A DNA stretch of 64,000 nt from the NCBI GenBank assembly GCA_016926625.1, contig JAFGOE010000075.1, positions 1 through 64,000 on the forward strand, written 5' to 3'. This document shows positions 55,473-64,000 of this stretch, piece after piece. A model generated the notes under the pieces. That model did no database searches and was not told where the DNA came from. It worked only from the letters and a program-made list of their open reading frames with translations. This stretch comes from Candidatus Zhuqueibacterota bacterium (GTDB lineage Bacteria; Zhuqueibacterota; Zhuqueibacteria; Thermofontimicrobiales; Thiofontviventaceae). Within the stretch, counting starts at the first letter, position 1. Each line of letters starts with the position of its first letter. Both the position numbers and the translations under genes were made by a program.

Positions 55473-56087
55473 TTACAATTTAGTACACAACATGTTGTGT
55501 TTATGAACGATCCCGATGACATCGTGTAATAGGGATACCGTCCGCTGACTAAGGATGTGCCCGTCATGAAATACAATAATCGTTCCCGGGCTCATATTTT
55601 TCGATATGTGATGTAAAATATTTTTATCACTCACGCTGACCGAGAAATCGTAGGTCATATGGGTCCACATGACCATCTTCATTCCATTTTCCTGGATTAT
55701 TTTGATAAGACGGGGGGTGAAATGTCCATAAGGTGGACGGAAGTAAACCGGTCGCTCTGAAGTAATTCTAATCAACGTGTTATACGATGTCTCAATTTCA
55801 TAATCTAACATCCTTTTCGTTTTAAATAACAGAGAACAATGGGTCTGTGAATGGATACCGAGTGTATGCCCTTCGCTCAGAGCTAAGCGAACGATGTCCG
55901 GATGTGCTTCGGCCTTTTCACCGACAACAAAGAATGTTGCCTTCGCATTAGCAGCGGCCAGTATATCGAGAATCTGCGGTGTATACTCCGGGTGAGGACC
56001 GTCGTCAAAGGTCAAATAAATATGCGGCTGTTCTGTATTGACCGACCATATGATCGAGGGAAATAATAACTTGGCCACAGATATCAT
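55473..56087 (-). CDS. Polysaccharide deacetylase (NodB/CE4)
   Basis: 204 aa from the ATG at 56087, 1 nt after the upstream GT2 stop and close behind GGAAGGA; the track's longer form would overlap that gene by 53 bp. All CE4 motifs are present: TFDDGPH (catalytic Asp and metal Asp), HSQTH (metal His pair), RPPYG and a C-terminal IIVFHDGH. It removes N-acetyl groups from a glycan or lipid-linked sugar. There is no clear signal peptide, although the N-terminal 'MISVAKLLFPSIIW' is hydrophobic, so deacetylation may occur at the membrane. Confidence 0.92.
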   Translation of the reverse strand: MISVAKLLFPSIIWSVNTEQPHIYLTFDDGPHPEYTPQILDILAAANAKATFFVVGEKAEAHPDIVRLALSEGHTLGIHSQTHCSLLFKTKRMLDYEIETSYNTLIRITSERPVYFRPPYGHFTPRLIKIIQENGMKMVMWTHMTYDFSVSVSDKNILHHISKNMSPGTIIVFHDGHILSQRTVSLLHDVIGIVHKHNMLCTKL

Positions 56088-56088
56088 C

Positions 56089-57213
56089 TCATTTTTCCTT
56101 CCATCGATATGAACCGATAAATCCCAGGAAGCTGGTGACAACGATGTAAGCGAGTTGGAAAAATTCTGCCAATGGGAGATAGGGTAGCAGGTCTCGCCGT
56201 TTCAGTAAGGTCAGCCCCTTACGAATAAACGCGCAGTCGAAAACCATTTTGATGACGAATAAAAACAACGGAAAAATGAAAGAGATATGTCCGAGCAACG
56301 CCAAAAACATCATCGTGGTCAAGACGAGATAGAGGAAATAGACCGACAGCAGGTAAACGGTCAGGCTGGTGTTGTTATAATGTGCCCCCTTGGATGCCCA
56401 GCGGCTTCGTTGATGAACGAATTGCCTCAGCGATTTAACCGGTTCCGTGTAAATAACGCTTTCCGTATCGATAGAATAGGTGACTTTTTGCTCCGTTCTG
56501 GAGTGGACCTTTTGAATGAACAGATCATCGTCACCGCTTGGCAGCCTATCGATCCCTTCAAATCCGTCGACGGACTCGAACACCGATTTACGGTACGACA
56601 GATTTGCTCCATTCGCAATGATAGGCTGGCCACTGCCGATACTGCCCATGCCGGCCAGGATCAGTGATATAAATTCGAGAGATTGAACTTTTAAAGATAG
56701 CTTCGTCTCAGCCGATTTATGAAACATCACCGGTCCTGCCACAACGCCCACATCATCGGTGAAATGGGCTACCATCGATTTGATCCAGTTTGGAGGGGCA
56801 ACTGTATCAGCATCCGTCGTCATGATAATCTCGTTTCTGCTCGCCTTAATACCAAGGGTAATCGCATGTTTTTTAGGAGAATCGACGATCTGATTTTGCA
56901 GAACACTGATGTATCGAACGTTGTGTCTGAGACGAGAGTATTTATGAACAATTTGCTCTGTACCATCATCGGAACGATCATTGATCACAATCACCTCGAA
57001 CTTGTCAGCCGGATAATTTTGTTGTATCAGCGCATCGAGACATCGGGATATATTCATGGCTTCGTTACGAGCCGGGATTACGACAGAGACAGAATGCTGA
57101 TTTCGATTAAGACCGCTCGATAATTTATCTAAACCGAAATAAAATATCATCAATCGATGCAGGTAGATGATTAGTAGGAGTAAAGTGACGATGCCGAGAA
57201 TTAAAGTTGTCAT
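56089..57213 (-). CDS. Membrane GT2 glycosyltransferase (paralogue C)
   Basis: 374 aa from the ATG at 57213, 2 nt after the flippase stop; the track's TTG at 57219 overlaps that stop. One N-terminal helix, GT-A domain (VVIPARNEAMNI, INDRSDDGT, TTDADT, SGDDD, HQRSRWASKG = QxxRW) and about three C-terminal helices. The tail GFIGSYRWKEK matches paralogues A and B. Most likely an inner-membrane transferase acting early in the same pathway. Confidence 0.9.
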   Translation of the reverse strand: MTTLILGIVTLLLLIIYLHRLMIFYFGLDKLSSGLNRNQHSVSVVIPARNEAMNISRCLDALIQQNYPADKFEVIVINDRSDDGTEQIVHKYSRLRHNVRYISVLQNQIVDSPKKHAITLGIKASRNEIIMTTDADTVAPPNWIKSMVAHFTDDVGVVAGPVMFHKSAETKLSLKVQSLEFISLILAGMGSIGSGQPIIANGANLSYRKSVFESVDGFEGIDRLPSGDDDLFIQKVHSRTEQKVTYSIDTESVIYTEPVKSLRQFVHQRSRWASKGAHYNNTSLTVYLLSVYFLYLVLTTMMFLALLGHISFIFPLFLFVIKMVFDCAFIRKGLTLLKRRDLLPYLPLAEFFQLAYIVVTSFLGFIGSYRWKEK

Positions 57214-57215
57214 GC

Positions 57216-58241
57216 TCAATGCTGATCATAAAAATTAACGAGTTTATTTTTTAGAACGATAAAGAAGCCGATCATGCTGGGTATCAATATGTTCAAGATG
57301 AAGGTCATGATGGACGCGTTGAAGGCGGTTGCTTGCTGAGCACCGACTTTCGCGAGGAAAAATATAGCCGCGCTCTCACGAATTCCCAAATCACCGAGAG
57401 AGATCGGCAACAGCGATTTGACGAGCAAAGTGGAGGAGATGGCCTGGAATGCTCTGAACAGGTGAATGTGTTCGAACGCGATAACCAACAAGGAAAATTG
57501 AATGAAGTAGATCAGATAAAAAATCACAGAGTAGATGATCAGTCGATAGGCATTTTTTCTGTTAAAATTATCGAATACACTGATCAGTTGTTTAATCTTG
57601 TCGCGGATCGGTAAGATAACGTTTATTTTATAAAGCAGGGTTCGTATCAACTCGGGGTGAATGAGCACGTAGCGAAGCAGCAACAGTGTGATGATCGTAA
57701 AGATCAGCAACGGTAGCAGGATAAAAAAATGCAACTGTTTACCGAGCAGACTCAGAATTCCGATCGACCCCATGAAAATGACGATGGCGAGCGAGAAAAA
57801 TTTATCGATAAACGATACGCCTATGACCTTCATCCAGGGGCAATCTTTGATGAAAAACGCCCTGCCAAATTCACCAACGCGTCCCGGTGTGATGAAACCG
57901 AACGCGAAACCAGCCAGCAGCGATTTCAATGCTTCCGCATTATCGGCTTCGGGTTTTACTAAGCGAATTAAATATCGCCATTTATAATATTGAATGTAAA
58001 TATTGGGGACGACGAGCAATGCCGCCATGATGATGTAAATATAGGTCGCTTTCCCAAAGGTCGTGATGATGTTAGCGACTTTTAAATTTTTCACTAACAT
58101 GACCATGACCATCACGGTCAGGATCAGTTTGAAGAGAAATATTAAGCGCCTTCTGGATATAAATTTTCTGTCCCTGACTGCAGTTGTTACAGATGTCGAT
58201 TCCTCTTCTATTTTTAATACTTTTCGTTCTGAATTGTTCAT
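57216..58241 (-). CDS. Lysylphosphatidylglycerol-synthase-type transmembrane protein (UPF0104 flippase-like)
   Basis: 341 aa, about eight hydrophobic helices. 'GFAFGFITPGRVGEFGRAFFI' and 'LPISLGDLGIRESAAIFFL' are the hallmarks of the AglD/LPG-synthase membrane domain, which in other systems flips or transfers lipids. The N-terminal 57 codons (to 58241) overlap the radical SAM gene in another frame. No later start codon leaves the first helix intact. It may flip a glycolipid made by the adjacent GT2 proteins. Confidence 0.85.
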   Translation of the reverse strand: MNNSERKVLKIEEESTSVTTAVRDRKFISRRRLIFLFKLILTVMVMVMLVKNLKVANIITTFGKATYIYIIMAALLVVPNIYIQYYKWRYLIRLVKPEADNAEALKSLLAGFAFGFITPGRVGEFGRAFFIKDCPWMKVIGVSFIDKFFSLAIVIFMGSIGILSLLGKQLHFFILLPLLIFTIITLLLLRYVLIHPELIRTLLYKINVILPIRDKIKQLISVFDNFNRKNAYRLIIYSVIFYLIYFIQFSLLVIAFEHIHLFRAFQAISSTLLVKSLLPISLGDLGIRESAAIFFLAKVGAQQATAFNASIMTFILNILIPSMIGFFIVLKNKLVNFYDQH

Positions 58242-59169
58242 ATGGGATTGATCGCCAGATAGATGTTACGGTTTGTTGTCTCTCAATCATGCCGAATGTA
58301 AATCGTCCGTGTTTATCGAAACAGCACGGGACGACCTCACCATTCGACAAAATTGTTGTGCTGGTCCATAGACGTTTACACGGTTTCAAAAGATTCTTTA
58401 ACTGCAGATCCGCGCCTTCTGTTTCATAGCGACGAAACTTTTTTGTCAGCGGAATATATTTTTCGGCTCCGTTCGAATCGATGATTTGAATGGTCTTAAA
58501 GATCAGTTTATCCGCACCGAGTGAGCTGACCAGTTTATTGATTTCACCCAGCTCATGTTCATTTCCTCGCGTGACCAGAGATTGAATAATGATACGCGGA
58601 TTCTTTCTTTTGAGCCGTTTCCTTGCGTCTGTTAGATGCTTAATGCCGTCGATAACTCGATGAAAATCGCCACCGCGACGATACGATTCGTAGGACGCTT
58701 CATCAGCACCTTCGAGCGAGATGATTATTTTATCCAGGTCCGAATGAACCAGATCTTCGCATAGATGATCGTCACCGAGAAAATGTCCGTTTGTACTGGT
58801 GATAACATATATACGGTATTTTTTCGCATAACGGATCATCGCCAGGAGGTCACGATGAAGAAAAGGTTCACCCTGATTATATAGTATAAGATACCATAAA
58901 CTGCGACCCATTTCATCAATTATTTTTTTATAATGCTCGTAGTTAAGGTCGCACACCCTGCGTTTTAACATCCCGGCACCGGTAGCACATTGAGGACATC
59001 GCAAATTACATCGGTTCGTCGGTTCGATGGTTAGAATATATGGCACTCCCCAGACACGCGATTTTTTGAGGAGCAGGGACAGATAAAAAGATGCGTGGAT
59101 GCGAAACAGATTGATGATTCGGTGAAGCTTGATCGGTTTCAGTATGCCCCAATCCCACAATTCTCTCAT
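58072..59169 (-). CDS. Radical SAM enzyme with SPASM domain
   Basis: 365 aa. CNLRCPQC cluster motif near residue 52, 'NQGEPFLH' as the GGE-equivalent, and a complete SPASM tail: LKPCKRLW, VVPCCFDKHG and GIDICNNCSQG, enough cysteines for auxiliary Fe-S clusters. The final CNNC codons (58180-58191) lie inside the region shared with the flippase gene. Substrate unknown; neighbours suggest modification of a lipid or sugar carrier. Confidence 0.9.
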   Translation of the reverse strand: MRELWDWGILKPIKLHRIINLFRIHASFYLSLLLKKSRVWGVPYILTIEPTNRCNLRCPQCATGAGMLKRRVCDLNYEHYKKIIDEMGRSLWYLILYNQGEPFLHRDLLAMIRYAKKYRIYVITSTNGHFLGDDHLCEDLVHSDLDKIIISLEGADEASYESYRRGGDFHRVIDGIKHLTDARKRLKRKNPRIIIQSLVTRGNEHELGEINKLVSSLGADKLIFKTIQIIDSNGAEKYIPLTKKFRRYETEGADLQLKNLLKPCKRLWTSTTILSNGEVVPCCFDKHGRFTFGMIERQQTVTSIWRSIPYEQFRTKSIKNRRGIDICNNCSQGQKIYIQKALNISLQTDPDRDGHGHVSEKFKSR

Positions 59170-59313
59170 GCGTCATTTTGCTTTCTTACTTAATCGTGAA
59201 TCATTTACTGTTCTTTCTCGGACGGCTCATTGTCAGGAGATAATTATCGACTACCCTATCCGGTATACTGCAGCATGTGAAGTTCAGTCTTGCCCCACTG
59301 TGCTTTCAGGAAA

Positions 59314-60111
59314 TTACAGCATACGGTGCGATGCGTCGGCCGGATAAACAAGCATATACCAGGTCGGATTGACGAATCGATTGAAAAGGGTATCACCATC
59401 ACTTACCCATTTTCGCAGGGCTCTATCGAATCGTATCATCTTAAGGAAGCGTACCATGGTTAAATGCAGCGGATTACACACGATCGATCGAGGATTGTTG
59501 AACAAACGATCCACCGCCCGCCGAGTGACAAACTGATGCTTCAGGGCGAGTTGTCCCAGCAGCTCTTTCAGTTTAAAATAACTGAGCAGCGCTGCCCAAT
59601 CTGTTTTACGATCCCTGTCTATCTTTAAAATCCGTGGAACGATCATTTTAATCCATCTCCGGGAAAGGATCGAAACACACGGCAGGTTCCAATGGGGATC
59701 AGCGATTAAATTGAGTGGTGAAAGTCGGTTTGGAGTGCACAGGTAAATCGTTCCGTTCGATTTCAGTACACGCTTCGCCTCGGCCAGCATCAGGGCAGGA
59801 TCGATGACATGTTCAATAACGTCCTGCATGATGATGAAGTCGAAAATTTGATCCCTAAACCCGAGGGCCTGCCCATTCATGATGCAAAAACCTGTATCCG
59901 CTGAACCGCCTGCCAATTTATTCGCCATATCGACCGCATACATATGAGCACCAATGGCTGCCAGGAGGGAGGCCGTGCCCCCCTCGCCGCAACCGATATC
60001 GAGAATATATTTCCCTTTGATGGCATCGATTGAAGTTAATATATCGGCGATGAAACGCCCTCGTTGATCCTTAAATGCCGCATAGTTAATCCAGGTCTTC
60101 GATGATTTCAT
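59314..60111 (-). CDS. Class I SAM-dependent methyltransferase
   Basis: 265 aa from the ATG at 60111 (the GTG at 60120 is an equal alternative; neither has a good RBS). SAM-binding motif I ILDIGCGEGGTAS, acidic motif II YAVDMAN, and 'FDFIIMQDVIEHVIDP ... LMLAEAKRVLKSNGTIYLCTP', the UbiE/Methyltransf_11 pattern. The last 100 residues are basic and helical. It is the first gene of the operon, 144 bp upstream of the radical SAM gene. It may methylate a sugar or lipid of the same pathway. Confidence 0.9.
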   Translation of the reverse strand: MKSSKTWINYAAFKDQRGRFIADILTSIDAIKGKYILDIGCGEGGTASLLAAIGAHMYAVDMANKLAGGSADTGFCIMNGQALGFRDQIFDFIIMQDVIEHVIDPALMLAEAKRVLKSNGTIYLCTPNRLSPLNLIADPHWNLPCVSILSRRWIKMIVPRILKIDRDRKTDWAALLSYFKLKELLGQLALKHQFVTRRAVDRLFNNPRSIVCNPLHLTMVRFLKMIRFDRALRKWVSDGDTLFNRFVNPTWYMLVYPADASHRML

Positions 60112-60216
60112 TGCGAACACAGTGTAAGGTTGATATGAGAAGCGCCCACGATTTTAATGTCATTTTAGATGTTCGAATGCTGCGTCTTATATCCCCTGTG
60201 ATCTGATTCCTCCTGA

Positions 60217-63200
60217 CTATTGATTAAACCAAACCTTGATGGTTTTAATTTTATAAGGCTCGAAAGTCAGCCGTATTTGATTTTTTTCAAAGGCTAATTC
60301 GTCGATCTCCTCCTCGAGTAAGTTTGACACGACGGCTTTTTGAACGTTCTCAGGAAGTGTGATGGTGGCTACGGTTTCGCGGCCGTAGGCTTCATACAAT
60401 CTTAAAATGAGCGTCGTCTGCTGAACCGTCGACTCATCCTTAAACGTCTGTTCAGGTTCTCCGGCCTTTATCGTATTCAAAACGATGTTCGGTTTATCCA
60501 CTGCGAAAAACGATTTGGTCTTCGTCCATTTCCCCTGATGTGACGAAGTCGCTTTAGCCATTAGCGGGTAGTTGTATTCGAATGCATGCTGCATCGTTCT
60601 GCCGCATTTCCAGCATTTCGAGTGAGGATAGAGTGAATATTCAAGGTGATGTTCTCCCATATCGGCCATGGGATCCGGCCATTTCGGAGACCGCAGCAGA
60701 CTGAGACGCATTACGGAATCGTGAATATCGCCACCGTATTTCGCCCTGTTGAGAAGGCTGACACCAAGGTCGTGTTCCGGATTGGTCAGGTCGGACCATT
60801 TTTGCTGACTGACTTCAAAGCGCGCTTTTTCCCAGTCGTTGTTCATGGTGGTGGGGCGCTTAATGCTGCCAAAGGGTATCTCGTAGGTAGCAAGACTATC
60901 GCTTACCGCGACATTGAAAGCTACTTTCAGCATCACATGATCCTCCCACCAGTCGGCGTGAGTAACGAAATCGATCCGATCTATACCATCATAGAGAATG
61001 ATATCCTGTTTGAAATAACTATTCGGATTATTGGGTGTGGGGTACGATTTAATCACGCCCGGTTTAAGGAAGTCATGTTCTACCCGAACCACACTGCGCA
61101 CCGGACCGGATTCAACGATCTGGATACCGCGGAACGTGGACGGAAATCTTTCACCAAGTCCTATATTCCACGCGTCCCAGGCCGATGGCCTGTCGTCAAA
61201 AAGCTTTAATTCATTGCCTGCACCGGCCAGAATCTCCGTTTTATTACGAATGTCGTAAATAGAACGTATCCATCCGGATGACGGATCGATCGCTATCTTG
61301 AAAAATTGGTTCTCGATTTCCGTCGCAGTCGTTTTTAGCGTTGACTCATATCGTGTTTTAGCAGAGGGACGCAGTTCATAGACCTCGTAACCCATAGAGG
61401 GTACGTCTTTAGCCATGAACAGGATCACATCATGATAACGGTGTGAGGTAACGGTTTGTGATGTAACTTCATTACCCTGCGAGTCGAAGACGAGAAAATT
61501 CTGAGCGGTGCCTTTATCGATTTTTAATTCTACGATATCAGTTCTTGTCCAGGGCAGCGTGTTGTAAACGACCACCGGGGTGGCATTCGCCGACTTCGAT
61601 CGGGTATCGATATTTTTGATGATGTAATCGAACGCACGTTCGCTTTCTTCATCCGCAATATGGAAGACCTCCTCATACTGTCTGTCCGCATCTTTATAGA
61701 CGGGGTAAATACTGGAGCCGGGAAGTACGTCGTGAAATTGATTGAACAGGATGTGCTGCCAGCCGTCGAGAAAATTTTGATACGGATAAGGATAACCGTA
61801 AATGCTGGCGATGGACGACAGTTGCTCGGCGTTGTTAAACTTGACCTCAGACAGGCGGTTATGATATTTAGTGTCCGATTGAGTCGTGTAGGTCCCACGA
61901 TGATATTCCAGATATAATTCATCCTGCCAGACCGGTAATTGCGACAGATCGTATTCTGCAAGCCAGTCGAGATAAGCCGTCGCCGTACCGTATTCCAACT
62001 GCGGGTAGATATCGATTTCCCTCAGGTAATTGACCTGATCCAGCATCTCCGGTGTAGGCCCTCCACCATGGTCGCCGACTCCGTACAAGAGTAACATTTT
62101 TTTAAAGCCGGTGTTGGCCTCAAATTGTCTCATCCAGTCCGAATAACCGTAAGGATTTTTCATGTCGTTCACATAGTTGTACGGGAAATAGGTAAGTATC
62201 CTGGAACTGTCGGGCCCCTGCCACCAGAACAGACGGTACGGGAACATGTTCGTGTCGTTCCAACCGATTTTTTGGGTGATAAACGCCTTGATCCCTGCAT
62301 CGGAATAGATCTGCGGCATGTTCCAATTATAGCCGAATGAATCCGGATTCCAGCCTATTTTAATATCGACGCCGAATTTTTCATAAAAATAACGTTTGCC
62401 GTACAATAGTTGACGCACCCACGATTCTCCGGAAATTAGATTACAGTCCGGTTCGACCCACATACCGCCTACCAATTCGAAACGACCATCTTTAACTCTT
62501 TGATGAATCCGCTCGTTCAGCTCGGGAAACATGGTTTCAATCCACCAGAAGAGATGCGCCTGACTTTGAGTATAGGTGAAATCGGGACGTGCGTCCATCA
62601 TGTTGAGCACTGATTCGAACGTATTTTTCGCGATGTTGATCGTTTCCAGATAGCGCCACAACCAGGCGCAATCGATGTGTGCGTTGGAATCGAGAACCAG
62701 CGTAAATTCTTTCGCATAATCGGCAACGGGCTGATATATTTTTCTTGCTCTGTCAAGTGAAGCCTCAAAGATTTCGACATCATTTCTATGCAACGCATCG
62801 AGGCGAACCTCGCGTGCGGCCTTATCCAGAACGTCCCGCAACGCGATGCGTTTCTCTCTGGGGGTTTTGCTCAGATCGATGCCATCGTCCCGTTTGGTGC
62901 TGCCCACCTGGAGGTAGGTGTCATCGCTGAGCAGTTTCTTCCCGACACGCAGGCTGAGCGTGAAATTTTCAATTTCTTCTCGATACGGCTGAACCGCATC
63001 CCAATTGAGCGACGCATTGATGAGCCGTAAGGGACCGCCGGTATTGAAAGCCTTGATCACGACGGTGTAATCAGCACCCGGAACGGCGTTTTCGGTCAAT
63101 AAAAATTCACCTGTCCAGTTGAAAGTCCCTTTTTTCTCTCCATTGATCCAGCAGGTGCCGCCATCATCCACCGTGAGTTGAAGCGTTATTTTACCCCCTC

Positions 63201-63483
63201 GCTTCAGTCGACGGCCTAATATCGATTGGGGAAGGGTTACGATCTTTCTGAACCATGCGGAGTCGGCCTGACTGCGTTCGCCCAGGCTCATGTCGCTCCA
63301 ATCTCTGTCATTGAAGTCGTTTCGATACGCTTCCTGGTTCATGATTTCACTATATTTCCATGTATCGAAATTCGTGTTGATCGCTTCGTGCAACTCATTT
63401 ACGACTTGATCTATTACATCCTGAGATTGAGCTGCTGTGAAAGACACGAACAGCATCATCAAAATGAAAGCCCATCGTTTCAT
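60217..63483 (-). CDS. Secreted GH38 alpha-mannosidase
   Basis: 1088 aa. A signal peptide (1-18, ending TAAQS) is unusual for this mostly cytosolic bacterial family. A beta-sandwich (about 50-165, DDGGTCWINGEKKG) precedes the GH38 catalytic domain: zinc ligands in SNAHIDCAWLW (His269, Asp271) and the predicted nucleophile Asp381 in GWNPDSFGYN. Helical-bundle and C-terminal beta domains follow to the end (LTFEPYKIKTIKVWF). Zinc- and substrate-binding residues look complete, so an active alpha-mannosidase acting on mannose-containing glycans outside the cytoplasm is likely. AAAGGA precedes the ATG. The SGNH gene is upstream, 78 bp away on the same strand. Confidence 0.92.
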   Translation of the reverse strand: MKRWAFILMMLFVSFTAAQSQDVIDQVVNELHEAINTNFDTWKYSEIMNQEAYRNDFNDRDWSDMSLGERSQADSAWFRKIVTLPQSILGRRLKRGGKITLQLTVDDGGTCWINGEKKGTFNWTGEFLLTENAVPGADYTVVIKAFNTGGPLRLINASLNWDAVQPYREEIENFTLSLRVGKKLLSDDTYLQVGSTKRDDGIDLSKTPREKRIALRDVLDKAAREVRLDALHRNDVEIFEASLDRARKIYQPVADYAKEFTLVLDSNAHIDCAWLWRYLETINIAKNTFESVLNMMDARPDFTYTQSQAHLFWWIETMFPELNERIHQRVKDGRFELVGGMWVEPDCNLISGESWVRQLLYGKRYFYEKFGVDIKIGWNPDSFGYNWNMPQIYSDAGIKAFITQKIGWNDTNMFPYRLFWWQGPDSSRILTYFPYNYVNDMKNPYGYSDWMRQFEANTGFKKMLLLYGVGDHGGGPTPEMLDQVNYLREIDIYPQLEYGTATAYLDWLAEYDLSQLPVWQDELYLEYHRGTYTTQSDTKYHNRLSEVKFNNAEQLSSIASIYGYPYPYQNFLDGWQHILFNQFHDVLPGSSIYPVYKDADRQYEEVFHIADEESERAFDYIIKNIDTRSKSANATPVVVYNTLPWTRTDIVELKIDKGTAQNFLVFDSQGNEVTSQTVTSHRYHDVILFMAKDVPSMGYEVYELRPSAKTRYESTLKTTATEIENQFFKIAIDPSSGWIRSIYDIRNKTEILAGAGNELKLFDDRPSAWDAWNIGLGERFPSTFRGIQIVESGPVRSVVRVEHDFLKPGVIKSYPTPNNPNSYFKQDIILYDGIDRIDFVTHADWWEDHVMLKVAFNVAVSDSLATYEIPFGSIKRPTTMNNDWEKARFEVSQQKWSDLTNPEHDLGVSLLNRAKYGGDIHDSVMRLSLLRSPKWPDPMADMGEHHLEYSLYPHSKCWKCGRTMQHAFEYNYPLMAKATSSHQGKWTKTKSFFAVDKPNIVLNTIKAGEPEQTFKDESTVQQTTLILRLYEAYGRETVATITLPENVQKAVVSNLLEEEIDELAFEKNQIRLTFEPYKIKTIKVWFNQ

Positions 63484-63561
63484 CGTCGTTTCCTTTGATT
63501 GTATGAAATAATAAATTTAATCTAATCCTCGATGGTCATACGTGTTCCAACCACATGTAAC

Positions 63562-63999
63562 CTATGGTTTCCAGGCTTCCAGTTGTTTCAAGGTTTCAAT
63601 CACCAGAGGCTTCCAACTGGCGTAGCCCTTGTCATTGCAATGCATCCCATCGTAGGTGTACTCGGAAACGAGCTTATGATTGCTATCGGCTACCGCAGTG
63701 AAGAAATCGATGTAGGCTAAATCCTGAGATTCACAGTAGGAACGCAACCACTCGTTTAATGCCCGAACCTCATCAACAGGATGGCTCCAGACCCAGTCTT
63801 TGCCTTCGATGTAATCGTTGACCGGGGAGATGGCTCCTATGGCGACTTTAATCCTGTTCCATCTTGCCATATCGACCATACGAATTGTGTTGAGCATGGT
63901 CTCTTCGGGGGACATGCGATTGTTCTCCCAGAAATCGTTACAGCTACCGTAGAACAGGATGACGATTTCCGGCTTCAGGCTCAGAACGTCCTGTCGGAA
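63562..63999 (-). CDS. SGNH/GDSL-family hydrolase, truncated by window edge
   Basis: 145 C-terminal residues are visible. The frame stays open to base 63999, so the track's Met at 63915 is internal. It contains the block III-type Asn region 'LFYGSCNDFWENN' and the block V Asp-x-x-His 'DGMHCNDKGY' that complete the esterase site; the nucleophile Ser block lies beyond the window. Such enzymes are often acyl- or acetyl-esterases on glycans. It would be transcribed before the GH38 gene, suggesting joint action on one substrate. Confidence 0.85.
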   Translation of the reverse strand, partial: FRQDVLSLKPEIVILFYGSCNDFWENNRMSPEETMLNTIRMVDMARWNRIKVAIGAISPVNDYIEGKDWVWSHPVDEVRALNEWLRSYCESQDLAYIDFFTAVADSNHKLVSEYTYDGMHCNDKGYASWKPLVIETLKQLEAWKP

Positions 64000-64000
64000 C

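Overview
The window looks like a contig piece from an uncultured, Gram-negative member of the FCB superphylum (candidate KSB1/Calditrichota-like, Ignavibacteria-like or Marinimicrobia-like lineages). This is inferred from gene content, not from a database search. The main evidence is five very large secreted proteins that end in a type IX secretion (T9SS) C-terminal sorting domain of the FlgD-like form, with a 'YPNPFN' motif near its start. Supporting evidence is a Wzi-type outer-membrane protein, an LptE lipoprotein, several small outer-membrane barrels, an S46 dipeptidyl peptidase, and classic AGGAGG ribosome-binding sites with sigma70-like promoters. Those promoters repeatedly show a TATATT -10 box.

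Layout. 1-1.5 kb: the 3' two-thirds of katG, cut by the window edge and visibly more GC-rich than what follows. 1.7-15.3 kb (minus strand): an exported-protein island with a CARDB/LVIVD-propeller protein, a small lipoprotein, a 1396-aa seven-bladed propeller/cohesin/dockerin/cohesin protein, a secreted papain-family protease and an outer-membrane barrel. 15.7-25.3 kb: a Tat-exported sulfatase, a P-type cation ATPase, a giant beta-helix/CBM48-like/metallophosphoesterase protein and a lipoprotein. 25.8-29.9 kb: divergent ppiD and uvrB with good facing promoters. 29.9-41 kb (plus strand): a PurD-family protein with a dismantled active site, a sugar-nucleotide epimerase, a receiverless sigma54 activator, lptE, a TPR protein, a GT2 glycosyltransferase, a subtilisin-type T9SS cargo protease and coaE. 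41-48.3 kb (minus): a PBP4-type carboxypeptidase, a barrel with a coiled-coil tail, a stand-alone SLBB protein, a PTPS/QueD-family protein, a GNAT acetyltransferase and an S46 peptidase. 48.6 kb: a small outer-membrane barrel.

49.6-60.1 kb (minus) is one tightly packed ten-gene unit: methyltransferase, radical SAM/SPASM, LPG-synthase-type flippase, GT2, NodB deacetylase, Wzi, GT2, GT2, radical SAM/SPASM and PilZ. I read it as an envelope glycan or glycolipid assembly and export locus. It is the best candidate here for an undescribed system, because three duplicated membrane GT2 enzymes are combined with two radical SAM enzymes and no Wzx/Wzy or ABC exporter is present. 60.2-64 kb: a secreted GH38 alpha-mannosidase and a truncated SGNH hydrolase.

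Together the genes describe an envelope-rich heterotroph that secretes proteases, glycosidases, a sulfatase and a phosphoesterase to scavenge polymers. The intergenic DNA carries two diverged copies of a roughly 124-bp element with terminal inverted repeats, a duplicated 3'-end hairpin, and an inverted 9-nt-period repeat. I saw no rRNA, tRNA, CRISPR array or transposase gene.
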